Shown here: in pieces, positions 17,751 through 26,610 of the stretch
Layout: each line of letters opens with the position of its first letter
Position numbering within the stretch: the first letter of the stretch is position 1
DNA from: Holophagae bacterium
GTDB taxonomy: Bacteria; Acidobacteriota; Holophagae; Acanthopleuribacterales; Acanthopleuribacteraceae
Length of the DNA: 64,000 nucleotides
Direction: 5' to 3'
Assembly (NCBI GenBank): GCA_030429565.1
Contig: JAUIFE010000002.1
Location: 248,001-312,000, forward strand
The notes under the pieces: model-generated
Databases searched by the model: none
Told to the model about the DNA's origin: nothing
Seen by the model: only the letters and a program-made list of their open reading frames with translations
Translations under genes and position numbers: made by a program

Positions 17751-18203
17751 ATGACGTTAGGGCGAAAAAAAATATTGGTGGTCGATGACGAGGAATACGC
17801 CAGAAAGTTGATCATCGCGAGCCTGCGCAAAAACAACTATCACATTTTACAAGCGGAAGGGGGGCGCCAAGCCATCGACCTGGCTGCGCAAGAGCATCCC
17901 GATCTGATTATCATGGACGTATGCCTCGCCGAAACCCATTTAGACGGCTACCAAACCGCGAAAATTATCCGTGAACAGTTTCCCAACCAAACCTTCCTAT
18001 TTGTCTCGGGCGGTATTGATCGAGAGCGGCAGCGCAACGCCGCAGGTCGCCCGCTCTTTTTAAACAAACCCTTTAGTCCTATAGAGTTACGTAAAAAAGT
18101 AAATCATATTCTGCGTGAAAAAAGCTCACCCAAAAACCTTAAAATAAAGCGTACTGCTTCATGCGATAGCGCAATTGATCGCGAGACAAACCCAATAACT
18201 TAG
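17751..18203 (+). CDS. Single-domain response regulator (receiver only)
   Basis: 150 aa. Receiver domain over residues 7-125 with acidic pair D12-D13, phosphoacceptor D56 (IIMDVCLAE), Ser in FVSGG and Lys in NKPFSP. No output domain follows; the last 25 residues are basic and unconserved because the 3' end reads 65 bases into the antisense strand of the neighbouring sigma-54 activator gene. GGAAAG lies 6 bases before the ATG. Driven by an upstream sigma-54 promoter, so likely a target of one of the adjacent activators. No histidine kinase is nearby. Confidence 0.88.
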   Translation: MTLGRKKILVVDDEEYARKLIIASLRKNNYHILQAEGGRQAIDLAAQEHPDLIIMDVCLAETHLDGYQTAKIIREQFPNQTFLFVSGGIDRERQRNAAGRPLFLNKPFSPIELRKKVNHILREKSSPKNLKIKRTASCDSAIDRETNPIT

Positions 18204-19512
18204 CTGCTTTGGTTTGGTTACCCTCGGTACGGGTCAAGGCCTGGCGGACCAGGGTTTCTTCCACCGAATCCAAGCGGATGCCCTCGGGCGGCAATGAGAA
18301 GCCATGACCCGAACCATTTTCATCGCTGCTTTGCTTACGACGACGCAAGGGGAAATCATCCACTTGCAGCACCCGGTTTTGACTGAGAATCATGGCCCGC
18401 TCAACCACATTGCGCAGCTCGCGTACGTTGCCAGGCCAAGGATAACGGCTCAAGGTCTCAAGCGCTTCGTCGCTAAGGCCCTGAATGGCTTTTTTGAATT
18501 TGCGATTAAAATGATCGATAAAAAAGCGACAGAGGAGCGGGATGTCATCGGCACGTTGCCGCAGGGAAGGCATATCGATTTCAATGACATTGAGGCGGTA
18601 GTAAAGATCTTCGCGGAACTTCTTTTCCTCAATCAGTTGATCCATATTTTGGTTGGTCGCAGCCACAATGCGCAAATCGACGGCAATATCGCGTGTGCCG
18701 CCGACCCGTCGAAAGCGACGACTCTCCAGAAAACCGAGTAATTTGGCTTGGGTTTCCAAGGGCATTTCGCCGATTTCGTCGAGAAATAAGGTGCCCTGGT
18801 GGGCCATTTCGCACAGGCCCCGTTTAAGCGCCTTGGCATCGGTAAAGGCGCCTTTCTCGTGGCCAAACAATTCGGATTCCAACAAGGTCGCGGGCAGCGC
18901 GGTACAGGTCACTTCCATGAAAGGGCGCGAGGCGCGCGTGCTGTTGTAGTGGATAGCTTGGGCCACCAGATTTTTGCCGGTGCCGCTTTCCCCCAAAATC
19001 AAAACCGTTTCGGCGGCGCTCTCAGCGACGGTTTTGGCGATGTTCATGACGTGAAGCATGGGTTCACTGCTGCCGATAATGCTCTGAAATCCGTATTCGG
19101 CTTCCAGGTTGGCACGAATCAAGCGAACTTGGCGGCGAAGTTCGGTCATTTCGAGCGCTTTTTGCACGGTTAGCATCACTTCTTCCAAATTAAAGGGTTT
19201 GGTGATGTAGTCAAAGGCACCCAATTTCATGGCTTCCACGACGATGTGAATGGCGTGATTGCCGGTCATCATAATCACCGGCAAATCGGGATCGCGTTCC
19301 TTCGCTTCGGCCAGCAGATCGATGCCGTTGGCGTCGGGAAGATTGATATCCATGAGGACGAGATCCCAGGCAGCTTGGCCCAGTTGTTTGCGCGTCTCCT
19401 TGCCATTGGCGGCTTCTTCGGCAAAAAAACCTTCTTTGGTCAGCTTGCGCACCAGTGTTTTGCGAATAAGCGCTTCATCTTCGACAATGAGCACGGAAAT
19501 CGGTGAATCCAT
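18139..19512 (-). CDS. NtrC-family sigma-54 response regulator
   Basis: 457 aa from the ATG at 19512 with GAGG upstream. Receiver domain with phosphoacceptor D55 (LVLMDINLPD), AAA+ domain with Walker A GESGTGKN, sigma-54 contact loop GAFTDA in place of the usual GAFTGA, Walker B TLFLDEIGEMP, and a Fis-type helix-turn-helix at the C-terminus (NQTKAAKLLGLSRDQLRYRM). Activates sigma-54 promoters when phosphorylated. The 3' end overlaps that of the convergent receiver gene by 65 bases. Confidence 0.93.
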   Translation of the reverse strand: MDSPISVLIVEDEALIRKTLVRKLTKEGFFAEEAANGKETRKQLGQAAWDLVLMDINLPDANGIDLLAEAKERDPDLPVIMMTGNHAIHIVVEAMKLGAFDYITKPFNLEEVMLTVQKALEMTELRRQVRLIRANLEAEYGFQSIIGSSEPMLHVMNIAKTVAESAAETVLILGESGTGKNLVAQAIHYNSTRASRPFMEVTCTALPATLLESELFGHEKGAFTDAKALKRGLCEMAHQGTLFLDEIGEMPLETQAKLLGFLESRRFRRVGGTRDIAVDLRIVAATNQNMDQLIEEKKFREDLYYRLNVIEIDMPSLRQRADDIPLLCRFFIDHFNRKFKKAIQGLSDEALETLSRYPWPGNVRELRNVVERAMILSQNRVLQVDDFPLRRRKQSSDENGSGHGFSLPPEGIRLDSVEETLVRQALTRTEGNQTKAAKLLGLSRDQLRYRMKQYALF

Positions 19513-19833
19513 AACAAGCCTCGCGGGTGAAATGAGCAGCATGGAATCGCCGCATGAAGTGGTGGCGATTCAGCGAAATGCTACCACGTCTCAAGCCGGC
19601 GTTTTCCTACGGATCAGGCCGGCCACGCAAAAAGCACCGTACACGGATGGGTGGCAACAAGATCCAGGTCATAAGCGCCGAGCGTTTTCCGCACGTTCGT
19701 GTGAGCAGCGGTGTAAAATGGCAGTGTGCATCAAGTTTTTTCATGCCAAAAACCGTAAAGACTTAATGGGTCAGGTTTTAAGACGATGTTCCACATGGAA
19801 CATCGCCGCCGTTTGTTTCGGGAGGATTCTCCG
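19513..19833. other. Intergenic region between two sigma-54 activator genes
   Basis: Divergent control region. No gene is evident. Its only notable element is a parS-like palindrome at 19784-19805, 28 bases before the start codon of the PAS-AAA activator. Confidence 0.5.
19784..19805. promoter_or_regulatory. Degenerate parS-like palindrome
   Basis: Ten-base arms CGATGTTCCA and TGGAACATCG around a central CA. The 16-base core TGTTCCACATGGAACA differs from the perfect site at 37335-37350 only in the central CA for CG. It sits upstream of the PAS-AAA activator gene, about 9.5 kb from the oriC side opposite to the perfect site. Weak ParB binding is possible; it could also serve a local regulator. 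Confidence 0.5.
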
Positions 19834-21171
19834 ATGACCTCGTCCGACGAATTACACCAGCTTTCACCCGCATACCTCGCCGCGCTTTCCGAGCTTGAAC
19901 CCGAGGCCGCTTTTTTCGGCGTCAACCAAGACCAGGAAATCATCTTCTGGAGCCAAGGCGCCCAGCATCTGTTGGGTTGGCAGCGCGATGAGGTGCTGGG
20001 CAAACACTGTAGCTTTGCCGTGCGTTGCTTAACCTGTGCCCGCGGTTGCGGGATCCGCGAATACGGAAAAGTCAACGCCAAGACCCTAACCCATGTCGAC
20101 AAACAAGGTCACCCCCATCGGGTCTCAAAATCCGCGCGGGCCATTCACGACTCGTCCGGCCGCTTTCTCGGCGGCCTCGAAATCCTGCGCCCGCTAACCC
20201 AAGCAGCGACCCCACCCACCACCGATCTCCAACAATTCCATCAAATCCTCAGTGCCGATGAACCCTTTCTCGACGCGCTTGCCAACTTGCGTTTTGCCGC
20301 CCATAGTGAGGTCAATATCCTCATTCGGGGTGAAAGCGGCACCGGCAAAGAACTCTTGGCTCGTGCCATACACGCCATGAGTCCGCGCGCTAAGGCACCC
20401 TTTATCGCCATCAACTGCGGCACGCTCAGCCGCGAATTTCTCGCCAGTGAGTTGTTCGGCCACAAACGCGGCGCCTTCACCGGCGCGGTTCAAGACAAAA
20501 TCGGTCTGCTCGCCGAAGCCGAAGGCGGCACTTTATTTCTCGACGAGGTCGGTGAATGCCCGCTCGAAGTTCAAGCTATGTTGTTGCGGGTTCTCGAACA
20601 ACGCCGCTACCGCCGTCTCGGTGATACGCGCGATTTACCCACCAACATCCGCATTTTAAGCGCGACCCACGTCTCCTTGCGCGAAGCCGTCAAACAAGGC
20701 CGCTTTCGCGAAGACTTGATGTACCGCCTGCGCGTCGTTCCTTTTTTCATTCCTCCGCTGCGCCAACGCCATGGTGACATCAGCTTGCTCTGGCATCATT
20801 TTGGCCGGATCAATGCCAAAAAATTTAACCTCAAACCTTGCATCACCCCGGATACGGTGATGGCCGTGCTAAAACAGTATGCTTGGCCGGGGAATGTTCG
20901 CGAACTGATCAACCTCAGCGAGTATTGTCAGGTCACCCGACCCGATCAAACCCTAACCCTTGCCGATTTACCCCCTGAATTTCACGATTTCCCCAACGAC
21001 CAACCGCAGTCCGGCGCCGCGCCGGCCACACCCCTCGCGGCACCGCTCAGCAAGGAACGACTGCAGGCGGTTCTCGATCAGGTTCAAGGCAACACCACCT
21101 TGGCCGCCCAACAATTGGGGATTAGCCGCGCCACTTTATGGCGTCGGCGCAAACAATGGGGCCTGGTCTAA
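19834..21171 (+). CDS. PAS-domain sigma-54 activator with Fis-type HTH
   Basis: 445 aa from the ATG at 19834, preceded by GGGAGGA; the in-frame ATG at 19786 lies inside the parS-like palindrome and lacks a site. Residues 15-125 form a PAS domain with a Cys cluster C59-x5-C65-x2-C68-x3-C72. The AAA+ domain has Walker A GESGTGKE, an intact GAFTGA loop, and LFLDEVGECP as Walker B. The C-terminal helix-turn-helix is NTTLAAQQLGISRATLWRRR. It probably senses a redox or metal signal through the PAS Cys residues (inference) and drives sigma-54 promoters. It lies 28 bases before the transglutaminase-like gene. Confidence 0.92.
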   Translation: MTSSDELHQLSPAYLAALSELEPEAAFFGVNQDQEIIFWSQGAQHLLGWQRDEVLGKHCSFAVRCLTCARGCGIREYGKVNAKTLTHVDKQGHPHRVSKSARAIHDSSGRFLGGLEILRPLTQAATPPTTDLQQFHQILSADEPFLDALANLRFAAHSEVNILIRGESGTGKELLARAIHAMSPRAKAPFIAINCGTLSREFLASELFGHKRGAFTGAVQDKIGLLAEAEGGTLFLDEVGECPLEVQAMLLRVLEQRRYRRLGDTRDLPTNIRILSATHVSLREAVKQGRFREDLMYRLRVVPFFIPPLRQRHGDISLLWHHFGRINAKKFNLKPCITPDTVMAVLKQYAWPGNVRELINLSEYCQVTRPDQTLTLADLPPEFHDFPNDQPQSGAAPATPLAAPLSKERLQAVLDQVQGNTTLAAQQLGISRATLWRRRKQWGLV

Positions 21172-21199
21172 GGACACCCCAACCACGGGAGACGACACA

Positions 21200-23128
21200 A
21201 TGCCGATCGAACGTTTACGGCTATTATCGCTACTAACCATTGGCGCCGGATTAACAGCCTTTCTGAGTGGGGATTTTAGTCGCATACAAATTGTCATATT
21301 CATGGCGGTAATTACGCCTTTATGGTTTCCCATTAACATTGAAAAGATACGCCAGAATCGCTTTTGGAAGTTCTACCTTTGGATCACATTTGTTTTTATG
21401 ATTCTGGGTTTTGTTTTAAAGATACGCATTGACACCGGGATCTTTTTCCTCATTATCTTTTGTCTTATCTACGAATTTTACGGCGAACAACGAAAAAACA
21501 CACCCAATCGACTCATTAGTATTTTATCTTTCCTCATTATTGCTTACCAGGCACGCATGTATTTGGGGTTGAAACAGATCTATATCGTACTGATTTATTT
21601 GGTCTCGGTCATGACGACTTTAATGGGCCTTTACCACGTCTTACTCAAAAAGGGCCTCAGCAAAAGCGACCTCCTGCGCACCCACCTGCGCGTGTATCTC
21701 CATGTCGTGCCGATCTTCGCCATCGCCGCCTGTCTGTTTTGGCTCACGCCGCGGGCACGCGGCTCCAGTGCCGGCGTCGAATCCAATCCACGCGGCAACC
21801 AAATGACCGGTTTTTCGGATCGCGTGAAGCTCTCCGATATCGGTTCTTTGAAGATGTCGAGCAGGCCCGTTCTCGATCTGACCCTTTTAAAAGGTCAACC
21901 GGAAGAACCCTACCTGATTGGCCGTTATTTGCACATCTTTAGAGATAGTGAATGGTCAACATACGCACGTCCCAAAACCATTTTTGGCCATCAGGCACGT
22001 TTTAACGATCCTAGCGAATACCGAGGCACGGTAACCTACCGCATTAACGCCGAGCCCTTTCAAGGCAACACCCTGTTCTATTTTAAGGAACCCATTGCCA
22101 TCTTGGACTTTGAACTGTTCCTCGATGTAGAGGGCTTCCACGACAACATTAGCATGTCGAAGAAATCGCCGAACTCTTTAAACTACAACGCCGTATCCGG
22201 CATTTCCCAACGCGAAGTGCGTTCGCTTGGCCGCTATACCGGCCACCTTTTACAGCTCCCGGACAACAGCGAATACCTTGCCACCTACGCCCGTACGGTA
22301 TGGGGTGAAGGCAACCAAGATGTCCATGAAAAAGCCATTTTGTTGCAAACCCATTTTCTCGAACAGTTTAATTACACGCTCAACATCAACAACTTCAACG
22401 CTCAGGATCCCATACGCGACTTTTTGCTCAACCGCAAAGAAGGGCACTGTGAGCTGTTTGCCTCGTCTGCGGCTTTACTACTTCGCCAAGAAGGAATCCC
22501 AACACGCTTGGCAACCGGCTTCTTACTCGACCTGACCATGCAACACGAATCCTTTATTCACGTGCAGGAAAGAATGGCCCACGCTTGGGTCGAATATTTT
22601 CACGACGGTGCCTGGCATACCCTCGATCCAACCCCGCCCATGCCCATCGCCGAACCGACCTTGTTCCAAAGCGGGTCGAATCGCCTTCGCTACCTATGGC
22701 GCGTGTACTTCACTTCCTTTGATCACTTCTCACAGAAAGAATGGCTGGAAAAAATGCAAGAAACCTACCTGGCCAATCGATCTTTTTTTCACAACATCTT
22801 TATCACCGCAATTCTGCTGTTAACCCTGACCGTTTTGTATTACAAAAACCGAACATACTTTCATTTAACACCGGAAGATAAAGTCCGGCGTTCACTCGTT
22901 CGAATTGAACGAAACTTGGTGCGGCAATACCAGGAACGAATCCCACACGAAAAGTTCTCAGATTTCGTGCGGCGTTTAGGGCTTAATCCCACTTTGGAAA
23001 TGAAAATCGAAGCCTACAGCCATGAAGTTTTTTCATATTGCTACGGCCGCCAAAAAACCAAACAAACGATGCGACAACTGGTAAAAAAAGGAAGCGATAT
23101 TCTCAAAGAACTCCAACAACACGGTTAA
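21200..23128 (+). CDS. TgpA-like membrane transglutaminase-domain protein
   Basis: 642 aa from the ATG at 21200, which has GGGAG 8 bases upstream; the open frame extends further 5' but overlaps the activator gene. Several membrane helices in residues 1-190, then a large periplasmic region with the transglutaminase-like triad Cys417 (EGHCELFASS), His461 (AHAWVEYF) and Asp476 (TLDPTPP), a further helix near 540, and a cytosolic C-terminal region of the DUF4129 type. Related TgpA proteins act in the envelope and usually sit with MoxR and DUF58 genes, which are absent here. Probably co-transcribed with the upstream activator. Confidence 0.85.
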   Translation: MPIERLRLLSLLTIGAGLTAFLSGDFSRIQIVIFMAVITPLWFPINIEKIRQNRFWKFYLWITFVFMILGFVLKIRIDTGIFFLIIFCLIYEFYGEQRKNTPNRLISILSFLIIAYQARMYLGLKQIYIVLIYLVSVMTTLMGLYHVLLKKGLSKSDLLRTHLRVYLHVVPIFAIAACLFWLTPRARGSSAGVESNPRGNQMTGFSDRVKLSDIGSLKMSSRPVLDLTLLKGQPEEPYLIGRYLHIFRDSEWSTYARPKTIFGHQARFNDPSEYRGTVTYRINAEPFQGNTLFYFKEPIAILDFELFLDVEGFHDNISMSKKSPNSLNYNAVSGISQREVRSLGRYTGHLLQLPDNSEYLATYARTVWGEGNQDVHEKAILLQTHFLEQFNYTLNINNFNAQDPIRDFLLNRKEGHCELFASSAALLLRQEGIPTRLATGFLLDLTMQHESFIHVQERMAHAWVEYFHDGAWHTLDPTPPMPIAEPTLFQSGSNRLRYLWRVYFTSFDHFSQKEWLEKMQETYLANRSFFHNIFITAILLLTLTVLYYKNRTYFHLTPEDKVRRSLVRIERNLVRQYQERIPHEKFSDFVRRLGLNPTLEMKIEAYSHEVFSYCYGRQKTKQTMRQLVKKGSDILKELQQHG

Positions 23129-23134
23129 CCCGAA

Positions 23135-23156
23135 CCCGGTCCGCGAACAGACCGGG
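23135..23156. terminator. Possible hairpin between convergent genes
   Basis: Stem CCCGGTC / GACCGGG with an 8-base loop, between the stops of the transglutaminase-like gene and galU. No T-tract on either side, so it is a weak candidate for a bidirectional terminator. Confidence 0.35.
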
Positions 23157-23188
23157 AACCTAGGAAGCGCCGGTTCGCCGCCGCCGGA

Positions 23189-24064
23189 TCACGCCTCGTC
23201 GGCGAGCTTGCGAAACAAATGTCGTGCAAAAGGCGCGATATCCTCGCGCGCGAGCGCGTACCGACAAATACTTTCCAGATAGCCTTCGATTTGGCCCGTA
23301 TCGAGGCGCAATCCTGGATAATCAAAGGCGCGCACCTTGCCTTGGGCGGCGAGCTCGTTAATGGCGTCGATGTGGTAAAACTCGCCCTTAGAACCAGCCG
23401 CCTCAAAGGCACGCCAGCCCGCCTCCAACAATGGGAAGATTTCTTTGGTGAACAAGTAACGCCCGTAACTCACTAACTTGGACGGTTCCGTTCCCGGCGC
23501 CGGTTTTTCGACGATCCGTTGCATTGGGTAGCTCTCACCCTCAGCACGACCAACCGCAACCACACCGTAACGGGACACGTCGACATCGCCCAAATCCTGG
23601 ACCGCCAACACGGAATCGCCGCTCTGACGGTGAATGGCCACCAAATCGGCGGCAAGCGCCCGCTCACCAAAAAAAAGGTCGTCGGGATAGGCGACCACAA
23701 AAGGATCATCACCGACAAAAGCACGCGCCGCCAATAAAGCGTGACCCGTGCCCAACATGGCCTGCTGACGCACGAAAAAAACTTGGGCGCGACCCGGTTG
23801 AATTGCTTCAAGTGCGGCCGTTTTGCCTTCTCGGGTAAAAACCTGCTCCAGTTCAACCTCGCGATCAAAGTAGTCGTCCAAACTCTTTTTGCGCCGCGAG
23901 GTGATGATCAAAATTTCTTCGATGCCGGCCGCCTCGAGTTCCTCGACAATGAAGGAAATCGCCGGCCGGTTAAGCAAGGGCAACATCTCTTTGGGAATGG
24001 TTTTGGTGACCGGTAGGAAACGCGAGCCGTAACCGGCCGCGACGATAACGCCTTTTACGCGCAT
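23189..24064 (-). CDS. galU: UTP-glucose-1-phosphate uridylyltransferase
   Basis: 291 aa, ATG at 24064 with AGGAG upstream. Nucleotidyltransferase signature GYGSRFLPVTKTIPKEMLP at residues 12-30, then QAMLGTGHALL, VAYPDDLFFGE and the sugar-binding GEFYHIDAINEL, all as in bacterial GalU. Makes UDP-glucose for envelope polysaccharides and glycosylation. Single-gene unit convergent with the membrane transglutaminase gene. Confidence 0.94.
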   Translation of the reverse strand: MRVKGVIVAAGYGSRFLPVTKTIPKEMLPLLNRPAISFIVEELEAAGIEEILIITSRRKKSLDDYFDREVELEQVFTREGKTAALEAIQPGRAQVFFVRQQAMLGTGHALLAARAFVGDDPFVVAYPDDLFFGERALAADLVAIHRQSGDSVLAVQDLGDVDVSRYGVVAVGRAEGESYPMQRIVEKPAPGTEPSKLVSYGRYLFTKEIFPLLEAGWRAFEAAGSKGEFYHIDAINELAAQGKVRAFDYPGLRLDTGQIEGYLESICRYALAREDIAPFARHLFRKLADEA

Positions 24065-24359
24065 TTTTGGCTCCTTAAGCGATAAATAGGCGCTTAGCTT
24101 AGCTCGGTTCGGATCAGGGGTCTAGATGGGACCAAAATCGCCGTCTGGCCGCTTTTTGCACCGATTCGCACCATGCGTTCACAATCCCATGCCGACACCC
24201 AGCCCCATCGCCTGCATAGAAAAACCGGCAACCGGCCGCCACCAAAGGATCGATCCTTCGCCCACTGAAAAACCACGGCAACACCGCCTTCACCCGATCC
24301 ACACAGCAGCCCAAAGGTTCGCCGTCGGAAGCGGTAACACACCACCGCAAAGGCCGAGC
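24065..24359. other. Intergenic stretch between galU and the jag terminator
   Basis: No gene supported. Contains the galU promoter region on the minus strand, but no clear promoter hexamers were identified. The short open frames here have no recognisable motifs. Confidence 0.5.
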
Positions 24360-24398
24360 ACCAAAAAGAAAAAGCACCGCTGGGAGAACGGTGCTTTT
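24360..24398 (-). terminator. Intrinsic terminator of the rpmH-rnpA-yidC-jag operon
   Basis: Perfect 10-bp stem (AAAAGCACCG / CGGTGCTTTT) with a 9-base loop at 24370-24398. On the minus strand it is followed by a T-rich run (TTTTTCTTTTT). It lies 27 bases past the jag stop. Confidence 0.85.
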
Positions 24399-24424
24399 GA
24401 GAAATTCGATCGGTGATCGGTGAT

Positions 24425-24916
24425 TTAGGCTTGTGACGGCTCGCCGGCAATCACCCGTACGGCGATGCGTTTCAGGTGCCCTTCACCAAGTGATTCAGTC
24501 TCAATGTCTTCATGGTTTTGCAAAGCCATGTGAACCAAACGGCGTTCGTAGGGATTGAGCGGATTCAGTAAAACCTGGTTTTGCGTGTCGCGCGCGCGGG
24601 CCGCGGCCGATTCGGCCATGCCGCGCAGCTCGGCTTCCTTCGCTGCTAAGTAGCCGCCGCTGTCGACTTTGATTTCCAGTTCGACCTCGGGGAATTTTTT
24701 CTCCACCAACGTCATCATCAGGAAACTGAGGTCTCGCAGCGATTCACCATAGTTTTTGTAGAAGTAGTCTTCATCTTCGCCGACGAAATTGACATAAACG
24801 GAGGGCAGATCGATATCGGATTCTAAACGGACGTCCAGGTCGTGGCCTTGGGTGAACGTGTTCAGACTTTCAAGCAGTAAATCGACCGCAGCTTGGGCGT
24901 GTTCGGATTGGGTCAT
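24425..24916 (-). CDS. jag: Jag/KhpB-type RNA-binding protein (KH-R3H)
   Basis: 163 aa. KH-like region over about residues 20-95 (ESLRDLSFLMM) and an R3H domain at the C-terminus (NPLNPYERRLVHMALQNHED, LKRIAVRV), the typical Jag pairing. The N-terminal Jag-N domain of Firmicutes is missing, as in many Gram-negatives. Overlaps the yidC stop by 4 bases (ATGA). Jag proteins bind RNA and are linked to cell envelope control and to YidC. Confidence 0.9.
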   Translation of the reverse strand: MTQSEHAQAAVDLLLESLNTFTQGHDLDVRLESDIDLPSVYVNFVGEDEDYFYKNYGESLRDLSFLMMTLVEKKFPEVELEIKVDSGGYLAAKEAELRGMAESAAARARDTQNQVLLNPLNPYERRLVHMALQNHEDIETESLGEGHLKRIAVRVIAGEPSQA

Positions 24917-26583
24917 GAGTTTTCAAACCTCCGTCGCAGGATAGTGTTTTGGACGAGCATGAAGATGTTGCCGGTGATCATGTAGAGGACAAGACCGGAA
25001 GGCATGCTGATAAAGAAAACCGCAAAAGCGAGCGGCATGAACTTCATCATGCGTTGCTGAGCCGGATCCATGCCGGCCATCGGCATGGTCAACGAGGTCA
25101 AAAACATCGAAGCCGCCATCAACATGGGCAACACGTAGTAAGGATCCTTCACCGACAAATCGTGGATCCAAAAAATCCAATCGGCCTGGCGCAGCGAGAT
25201 CGAAGAACGCAGCAAAGAGAAGTAGGCAAAAAAGATTGGCATTTGCGGCAGCATCATGAAACAGGAAGACATGGTGTTCACACCTTCTTCTTTAAAAAGC
25301 TTGGCCATTTCCTGCTGCATCTTCATCTTGGATTCGAAATCGTCGTTGCCGGCGTATTTCTGTTTAATCTTTTCAGTTTTCGGCTGAAGTGCCCGCATTT
25401 TTACGGAACTTTTCATGCTGGGAATCGCGAGAGGCATGAGCAATAGGCGGATGAAAAGTGTCAGGACAACAATCGCCCAACCCCAGTTACCAGTAACGTC
25501 ATGGGCGAATTTCAACATGATGAACAAGCCCTTGGAAAGCAGACCGGCCCAGCCGTAGGAAACCAGATTACCCAAGCGCGCGTCGGCACTTTCCAGTGCC
25601 TGTTCTTCGGTAGGGCCCATGTAAAAGGTGCCCTTGACAGCCTTGGTTGTGTCGAGGGCAATTGCGGGCAGAACCACGGGTTCCCGACCGGCAATTTCAT
25701 GGGTGACCCCGGCAAGAAAAACGTTGTCTGTCGGGGTTTCCGGCATAAAAACGTTGGCGAAATAAGTGTCCTGAATGCCAAGCCAAACGACTGTTTCTTT
25801 CTCCTCAAGCAGCGGATAAAACAAGCTGTTCTTGAGTTTGTCGATGGATTCCTCTTCGTGGCCGCCGTCTTCAGACCAAGCGATGCGCATAATTTTGGGA
25901 TTCATTTCACCAAAATCGAAGAAAGAAGGAACCAGTTTATCCTTGGCCAGCACCGGCTGAAGACCTTCGCAAACCACCAATTTGTAGGACTGTTCAATCC
26001 CACTGACGGCCACAGTCATTTCGATGCGGTAATCGTCGAGAAGACGGTACGTTTTCTCAATGCGAATCTTGTCTTTTTCACTAACAAACTGAATAACATT
26101 ATTCGCGCTTTTCTCGACCTCATACATCCAATGACTTGTCCGTTTATCGCCTGGCAAGATAATTTCACCAGGATAATAGGTCTTAGGATGAATGAGCTGG
26201 ATGTTTTGCTCTTTTCTAGCTGAAGTATAGTACTGTTTCAGCATTGCGGTGCGCATCAGACCGCCACGGTTATCGAACTTAAGCCGTAGGTGATCGTTTT
26301 CCAACGTCACCGTTTGTTGGGGCAGCGAATCAAAACGATCCGTGGGCGCGGGATTGACGAGTTCGGTGTCGTCGTCATTCGACGACGGCGTTCCTGGCTC
26401 GATGCCGGCCTGTTGGAGGTCGGACGGTTTGGGTTGGGCCGGTGATTCAACCTGCTCGACGACGGGTTGCTCGGACGCACCCATCTCGTATCCCATGTAA
26501 CGACCGATCGCCATCCAAGAGAGATAGAGGACCATACATAAAGTGATGGTCAGAATAAATCGTTTTTCCATTGATGTCCTCAT
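24913..26583 (-). CDS. yidC: Membrane protein insertase YidC
   Basis: Up to 556 aa. N-terminal anchor (FILTITLCMVLYLSWMAIG), a Pro/Gln-rich linker, a large periplasmic domain (about 60-350), and the conserved five-helix insertase core (GNWGWAIVVLTLFIRLLLMP, MFLTSLTMPM, MPLAFAVFFISMPSGLVLY). The Gram-negative form of the family. Two starts compete: ATG at 26583 (MRTSMEKRF), whose AGGAG is buried in a hairpin, and ATG at 26571 (MEKRF) with GAGG upstream. Co-transcribed with rnpA and jag. No yidD lies between rnpA and yidC. Confidence 0.95.
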   Translation of the reverse strand: MRTSMEKRFILTITLCMVLYLSWMAIGRYMGYEMGASEQPVVEQVESPAQPKPSDLQQAGIEPGTPSSNDDDTELVNPAPTDRFDSLPQQTVTLENDHLRLKFDNRGGLMRTAMLKQYYTSARKEQNIQLIHPKTYYPGEIILPGDKRTSHWMYEVEKSANNVIQFVSEKDKIRIEKTYRLLDDYRIEMTVAVSGIEQSYKLVVCEGLQPVLAKDKLVPSFFDFGEMNPKIMRIAWSEDGGHEEESIDKLKNSLFYPLLEEKETVVWLGIQDTYFANVFMPETPTDNVFLAGVTHEIAGREPVVLPAIALDTTKAVKGTFYMGPTEEQALESADARLGNLVSYGWAGLLSKGLFIMLKFAHDVTGNWGWAIVVLTLFIRLLLMPLAIPSMKSSVKMRALQPKTEKIKQKYAGNDDFESKMKMQQEMAKLFKEEGVNTMSSCFMMLPQMPIFFAYFSLLRSSISLRQADWIFWIHDLSVKDPYYVLPMLMAASMFLTSLTMPMAGMDPAQQRMMKFMPLAFAVFFISMPSGLVLYMITGNIFMLVQNTILRRRFENS

Positions 26584-26587
26584 GAGA

Positions 26588-26610
26588 GGCTCCTGAAAAA
26601 TTCAGGAGCC
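26588..26610 (-). promoter_or_regulatory. Hairpin covering the first yidC ribosome-binding site
   Basis: Perfect 10-bp stem (GGCTCCTGAA / TTCAGGAGCC) with a 3-base loop, spanning the short gap between the rnpA stop and the yidC start. The AGGAG for the ATG at 26583 lies in the 3' arm (26590-26594). The second start at 26571 has its own GAGG outside the stem. Confidence 0.6.
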
